Positions 25,084 to 28,869 of a stretch of DNA of 28,869 nt are shown in pieces (position 1 is the stretch's first letter; each line of letters starts with the position of its first letter). Under the pieces are notes generated by a model. It had not been told where the DNA came from and searched no databases. It saw only the letters and a list, made by a program, of their open reading frames with translations. This DNA is from a virus, in IMG/VR virus record IMGVR_UViG_3300029309_000248, positions 1 to 28,869 of that record; one strand, given 5' to 3'. Both the position numbers and the translations under genes were made by a program.

Positions 25084-27501
25084 TTACTTAGGTTCAAAGG
25101 CACCTAAATCAAAGTCTTCACCTAACATATCATCACCTGCAGATTCAAAGTTTTTAGGCAGTCCACCTGATTTTCTTTGTTCGATCATTTCACTTTGTTG
25201 AGTTGCTTGTATTTTAGTTCTTTGATCTTTTCTATCTTCTTTTTCAGCTTCTCTATTTTGTAGACCTTGAGTTTCAGCATTTTTTAACTGTAAGTTGTAT
25301 TGAAACTCTAAAGCCATAATTTGTTTTTTAATTTCAGCTTCAGCAGTTATTTTTTGCATGTCTAGTTGAGATTTTGCTTGCTCTATTTGTATTTTGCTTT
25401 GCGCTATAGCTTGTTCTTTTTGAACATCCGTTTGTGCCGCTGCTTGAGCAGCTTGAGCATTAGCTTGAGATTGTGCTTGTATGTTTTGTTGTTGACGCGC
25501 TTGATCTTGTTGTAATTTTTTCTTTCTTCTTATTTTAAGCATTTGATTAGCTGCTTTTAAATTACGTATTTCTCTAAGATCAATAGCATCTTCTAGTTCT
25601 ATATTTTTTTGCTGTAAAGCCATTTGTATATTAGCTTCTAATATAGCTTTTTGTTCTTCGTCAGGAGATAGTTCTATGAATATACCAAAATCATACAAAT
25701 GTAAATCTTTAATTTCTTCAAGTGTTGCTACATTGTGTGAACCTATAGCTTGTATAAACGCATCTGCTGTTGGTGAGTATTCTAATATATCAGATACTCT
25801 AAGCGACAAACACTCTGCAACTTGAGAAGTTAAAAACAAACCAGACTGCAATATATGTCTTGTTGCTGTATTACTGTTAGCTGCTGCTAATTTTTGAACG
25901 CCAACCAAAGCATTTCTGTCTGGCATACTGCCGTCTCTAGCTTCATTCAACCCGGTTACATCACGTATCATTTGTAAGTAATAATTGTAATTAGCTATAA
26001 GAGCTTGCATTTTATTACCACCACTACCACTTGTTATTTCTTGTATAGGTACTTTACCTGGGTTCATATCACCCTCGGAAGTAAATGATCTACCAATTAT
26101 ACTACCAGTTTGGAAAAACATATTTAAAGCTTCTTGTGGGTTATAGTTAGTACCATTACCAAGATCAACTTCTGCTAAACCATCTGCATCTAAATATACA
26201 CCATCTGGCACCATACGTGACATTACTTGTTGTAGTTTTAAATGAGTTAGCTGTATCATATCTGCAAAACCTGTTATACGTTTTACTAACGAGTCTATTC
26301 TACCATCATACATACGTGGAGCAACTAAAGCATAGTTCATCTTAACTTTAGTATAATCACTTTTTGGCCTCATCATATTTTTAGCCATTTCCCATTTAAG
26401 TAATTTGTCAGTGCCTAATATTAAAGCTCCTTCATAAAGAGTTTCTATAGATCTTAACAACCTTGAATAACCACCTTCTTTATCTTGTGGTGGATTAAAG
26501 TTGTCATCTTTTGGTATTATTTTTTCAGCACCAGTACCAGTTTCTTTTACTTTATAAACCTCATTCATATAAGTTTTATAATTAAAATATAGTACTTGTA
26601 TTTTATTGTTATCTTCTTTATCAGAGTTATATCTACTTCTATTTGTGTCTCTATGATAAGACTTGTTTTTCATTATCTCTTCAAGATCTGACTCTGATAA
26701 ATGTGGAAACTGTTTAGCTAATTCGTTAACTGGTATTGATTTTACTTCACCAACATAGTAAACGTCTTCAAAATAAGGAGAGTCAGTATAAGAATAAACT
26801 AAATTAGCTGGATCAACATATTCTATTGTAACACCTTCAGATGTAGTAAAGTTAGTTTTAACAGCACCTATACCTAATACTGTTAAATCATAATAAAAAC
26901 GTTTTTTAATTAACTCGTAATTATTTCCTTCCATTAACACACTTAAAGCTTGTTCTTGTGCTATCTCTACAGCTTGTTTATATTCTAACTGCATATGAAG
27001 TTTTAATTCATCTGTAGTTTCAAACAGCTCTTCTCTTTGAGATTTTTTAGTGTTAACTTGAAAAGCTTGTTTAGCAAAGTTATCAAACTCTCTAAGCTTC
27101 ATATCACTTAATATATCTTCCATATATTTAGTTCTTTTTTGAACACCATTTAGTGATTGTGAAAAAGCTTTTACATCGTATGTTCTTTCAGCTATACCGT
27201 TGACAACTATGTCTACAAATTTAGAAACTATAGGCACAGGCGTCCAGTCTAAATTTAAATAAGACAAGTCACCATTTATAGATAATTCATCTTTATATTT
27301 TTGTATAGACTGTTCTCCTCTAGCATATAATCTTAGATTATGAAAATTATTGTAATTATTTCTATATCTATTATTATTTGTATCATCGTTAAACCACTCT
27401 GTCTCTATAGCTTTAGCTACTTTCAAACCATAGTCATAACTTAGTTTTTCAACATCGCTAACTGTTTGGCTGGGAAAATAACTTCTACTAGTATATGCCA
27501 T
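25084..27501 (-). CDS. portal protein, 805 aa
   Basis: Directly follows the terminase gene (1-nt gap). The N-terminal half contains the portal-type core with helices near 10-35, NYNNFHNLRLYARGEQS (48-64) and a TPVPIVSKFVDIVVNGI segment (87-103). The middle holds a Gly/Ser-rich portion, followed by a region with VTGLNEARDGSMPDRNALV (typical of portal tunnel/crown helix). Residues about 615-777 form a very long Gln/Lys/Glu/Ala coiled coil, consistent with the crown or barrel of large podovirus portals. The tail (778-805) is Gly/Pro then acidic/aromatic, ending GAFEPK. Portal dodecamers are the DNA entry and exit channel and dock the terminase and connectors. At 805 residues this is longer than P22-type portals, chiefly because of the coiled coil. 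Confidence 0.88.
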   Translation of the reverse strand: MAYTSRSYFPSQTVSDVEKLSYDYGLKVAKAIETEWFNDDTNNNRYRNNYNNFHNLRLYARGEQSIQKYKDELSINGDLSYLNLDWTPVPIVSKFVDIVVNGIAERTYDVKAFSQSLNGVQKRTKYMEDILSDMKLREFDNFAKQAFQVNTKKSQREELFETTDELKLHMQLEYKQAVEIAQEQALSVLMEGNNYELIKKRFYYDLTVLGIGAVKTNFTTSEGVTIEYVDPANLVYSYTDSPYFEDVYYVGEVKSIPVNELAKQFPHLSESDLEEIMKNKSYHRDTNRSRYNSDKEDNNKIQVLYFNYKTYMNEVYKVKETGTGAEKIIPKDDNFNPPQDKEGGYSRLLRSIETLYEGALILGTDKLLKWEMAKNMMRPKSDYTKVKMNYALVAPRMYDGRIDSLVKRITGFADMIQLTHLKLQQVMSRMVPDGVYLDADGLAEVDLGNGTNYNPQEALNMFFQTGSIIGRSFTSEGDMNPGKVPIQEITSGSGGNKMQALIANYNYYLQMIRDVTGLNEARDGSMPDRNALVGVQKLAAANSNTATRHILQSGLFLTSQVAECLSLRVSDILEYSPTADAFIQAIGSHNVATLEEIKDLHLYDFGIFIELSPDEEQKAILEANIQMALQQKNIELEDAIDLREIRNLKAANQMLKIRRKKKLQQDQARQQQNIQAQSQANAQAAQAAAQTDVQKEQAIAQSKIQIEQAKSQLDMQKITAEAEIKKQIMALEFQYNLQLKNAETQGLQNREAEKEDRKDQRTKIQATQQSEMIEQRKSGGLPKNFESAGDDMLGEDFDLGAFEPK

Positions 27502-27502
27502 A

Positions 27503-28869
27503 TTATTTTATTATTTTTGAATTACTTCCAGTGTTACTATATTTGGAAATACTTATATTTATTTTTGGTTTTTCAATTTTAACATTAGGTCTATATAGAT
27601 GCTTATTGTTTGCCATTATAGCTAAACCAGAACTTATAGACGCATCGTGTTTTGTTCTTTTGTTTATATCAAACTTACTCCAATCGTTTAGCAAGTCGTT
27701 AAAATACAAACTTCCAAAGCTACCATCTTCTTTCATACCTACATGACTTTGTATATACATTTCAATAGCAGCAGCGTGTGCTTGTTTTATATCTTCACTT
27801 GAGTTAGGCATGCCACCTATTTCTTTTTCAGCTGTTGATAGTTTATTCCAAACTTTATCAGGTCTATTCATACTAAAACCTCTATAGCCTCTACGCCTTA
27901 AATAATACAAAAGACGCGGTTTGTTATTTTCCGCAAGTATTGGCATGCCGTAAAAAACTAGTGCCATTAATACATCTTCAAAAAATATTTCAGCTGTAGG
28001 TGGTCTTGATAAGTATTCTAAAAAAAAGCTGTTTGCAGGAGCGTCCTCCATGCTGAACTTGGTTAGCCCATGTAGTGCGCCTTTTGAACCTTTACCATCT
28101 ACAGTTCCTGATATATCATAAGAGTCACAACCAAAAGCTCCTATGTGTTCATTACCAGGATATCTAACACCATTTTTTAAAACCACTCTATTTTGTAAAT
28201 GTTGAGATGGAACCCAACTAACTTTAAATCTACCGTTTGGATCTGGATAAAATATAACACTAGAATCTTTTACACCGTTGACCCATTGAAAATTACCAGT
28301 AGTAATACCGTTAGCCCTACCCATTTCTTCATTATAATCTATTTGCTCGTATATCTTAATTAAATTAAATATACTGTTTTTTGTTTCATCTCTAAATGCA
28401 TGTTCTTCTGTACGCGGAAACTGTCGGTAAAATTCGTTTAAAGCGTCTTGATCGTTTTTTAAACCATCAGCTTCGTTTTGCCAATGATCTATAACACCTA
28501 TATCAATTAATTCACCATCTGGGGCAAACACGTCGACGTCAGAACTATTGAATACTGGAACTCCGTACTCATCAATAAATCCTTCGTAGTTCCATTCCAT
28601 TGGGATAAACAAAGAATATAAACCAGATTTTGTTTGACCATTTCTATTTCTCTTAGTGACATCTGATGCATTGTATAATTTTTTAAAGTTATCACCTCCT
28701 TTGTCTAAAGCGTTTGATGTTGAGCCCATCATACACTTACCAACTATTCTACTACCTAAACGTAAACATGTTTTTGTAACACGCCAGTTGTTTAATATAT
28801 TATCAGGTCTTTCCCATTTACCACTTTCATCGTGAACTAATAAATTAAGCTTTTCACCGTCGTAGCTAT
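27503..28869 (-). CDS. terL: large terminase subunit, ATPase/nuclease (5' part outside window)
   Basis: The frame stays open past the right edge; 454 residues are visible. The ATPase end shows a Walker B LLVHDE (bases 28826-28843), and a coupling-motif region VGKCMMGSTSN follows about 28 residues later. Walker A and the start lie outside. The nuclease domain shows the RuvC-like acidic set: Asp in GCDSYD, Glu in ILAENNK, and Asp in KHDASISSGL. These match the three metal ligands of TerL nucleases. The enzyme powers DNA translocation into the procapsid and cuts concatemers. Residue spacing and the ENN motif resemble TerL from marine Bacteroidota podoviruses that I remember. A Met at 28732 is an internal codon, not the start. 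The gene ends 1 nt before the portal start. The sequence ends with Ser/Asn/Lys-rich residues. Confidence 0.9.
   Translation of the reverse strand, partial: SYDGEKLNLLVHDESGKWERPDNILNNWRVTKTCLRLGSRIVGKCMMGSTSNALDKGGDNFKKLYNASDVTKRNRNGQTKSGLYSLFIPMEWNYEGFIDEYGVPVFNSSDVDVFAPDGELIDIGVIDHWQNEADGLKNDQDALNEFYRQFPRTEEHAFRDETKNSIFNLIKIYEQIDYNEEMGRANGITTGNFQWVNGVKDSSVIFYPDPNGRFKVSWVPSQHLQNRVVLKNGVRYPGNEHIGAFGCDSYDISGTVDGKGSKGALHGLTKFSMEDAPANSFFLEYLSRPPTAEIFFEDVLMALVFYGMPILAENNKPRLLYYLRRRGYRGFSMNRPDKVWNKLSTAEKEIGGMPNSSEDIKQAHAAAIEMYIQSHVGMKEDGSFGSLYFNDLLNDWSKFDINKRTKHDASISSGLAIMANNKHLYRPNVKIEKPKINISISKYSNTGSNSKIIK

Noticed and set aside
28730-28732. ATG that could be taken as the start of the terminase gene
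   Set aside because: The same frame continues upstream to the window edge with a Walker B motif (LLVHDE), so this Met is internal.
1-28869. tRNA genes, CRISPR arrays, integrase, transposases and attachment sites
   Set aside because: None could be supported on reading either strand; the genes fill nearly all the sequence.

Overview
The window is a 29-kb stretch of an AT-rich tailed-phage genome. All recognisable genes lie on the minus strand, so the biological reading direction runs from base 28869 down to base 1. Thirteen genes plus a terminase fragment are packed almost without gaps (most spacers are 1-30 nt; the two longest, 58 and 68 nt, each hold an RNA hairpin). No tRNA, CRISPR array, integrase, insertion sequence or host gene was seen. 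No gene-free stretch exceeds 300 bases, and I could not support any promoter.

Layout in transcription order: the large terminase subunit (5' part cut off by the window edge), portal protein, a probable scaffolding protein, the major capsid protein followed by a strong terminator-like hairpin, a conserved hypothetical virion protein, a second hairpin, a small tail-connector/adaptor protein, and a second connector-type protein carrying a large beta-rich insert. These are followed by a 3203-residue 'stabilization' protein (P22 gp10-like head-closure/tail-needle-base family by annotation tradition), a 427-residue Ig-like/beta-rich structural protein, a 119-residue small structural protein, a GNAT-type acetyltransferase, a Gln/Ala-rich internal-virion-type protein, a 430-residue virion-type protein, and finally a giant protein of at least 1731 residues that runs off the left edge. 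This is the packaging-head-neck-injection module of a short-tailed (podovirus-like) phage. I see no tape measure, sheath or long tail tube, although such genes could lie outside the window. The terminase and portal load DNA into a capsid made by scaffold and major capsid protein. The connector and stabilization proteins close the portal and form the stubby tail with host-binding decorations. The Gln/Ala-rich, 430-residue and giant proteins are probably packaged for delivery with the DNA.

Host: base composition is low GC, and none of the 13 visible starts has a Shine-Dalgarno element; they have A/T-rich leaders instead. This pattern is typical of Bacteroidota (e.g. marine flavobacteria) and their phages. 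Several proteins (terminase, both connectors, stabilization protein, GNAT, Gln/Ala-rich protein) resemble families I remember from uncultured marine podovirus genomes. The host assignment is inference.

Most notable: (i) an about 1240-residue insertion of carbohydrate-binding-like jelly-roll repeats in the middle of the stabilization protein, and a smaller similar insertion in the neighbouring connector, suggesting the neck/tail base has been elaborated into a receptor-binding apparatus; (ii) a HExxH zinc-protease motif inside the giant putative injection protein; (iii) an acetyltransferase-like gene embedded in the virion module.
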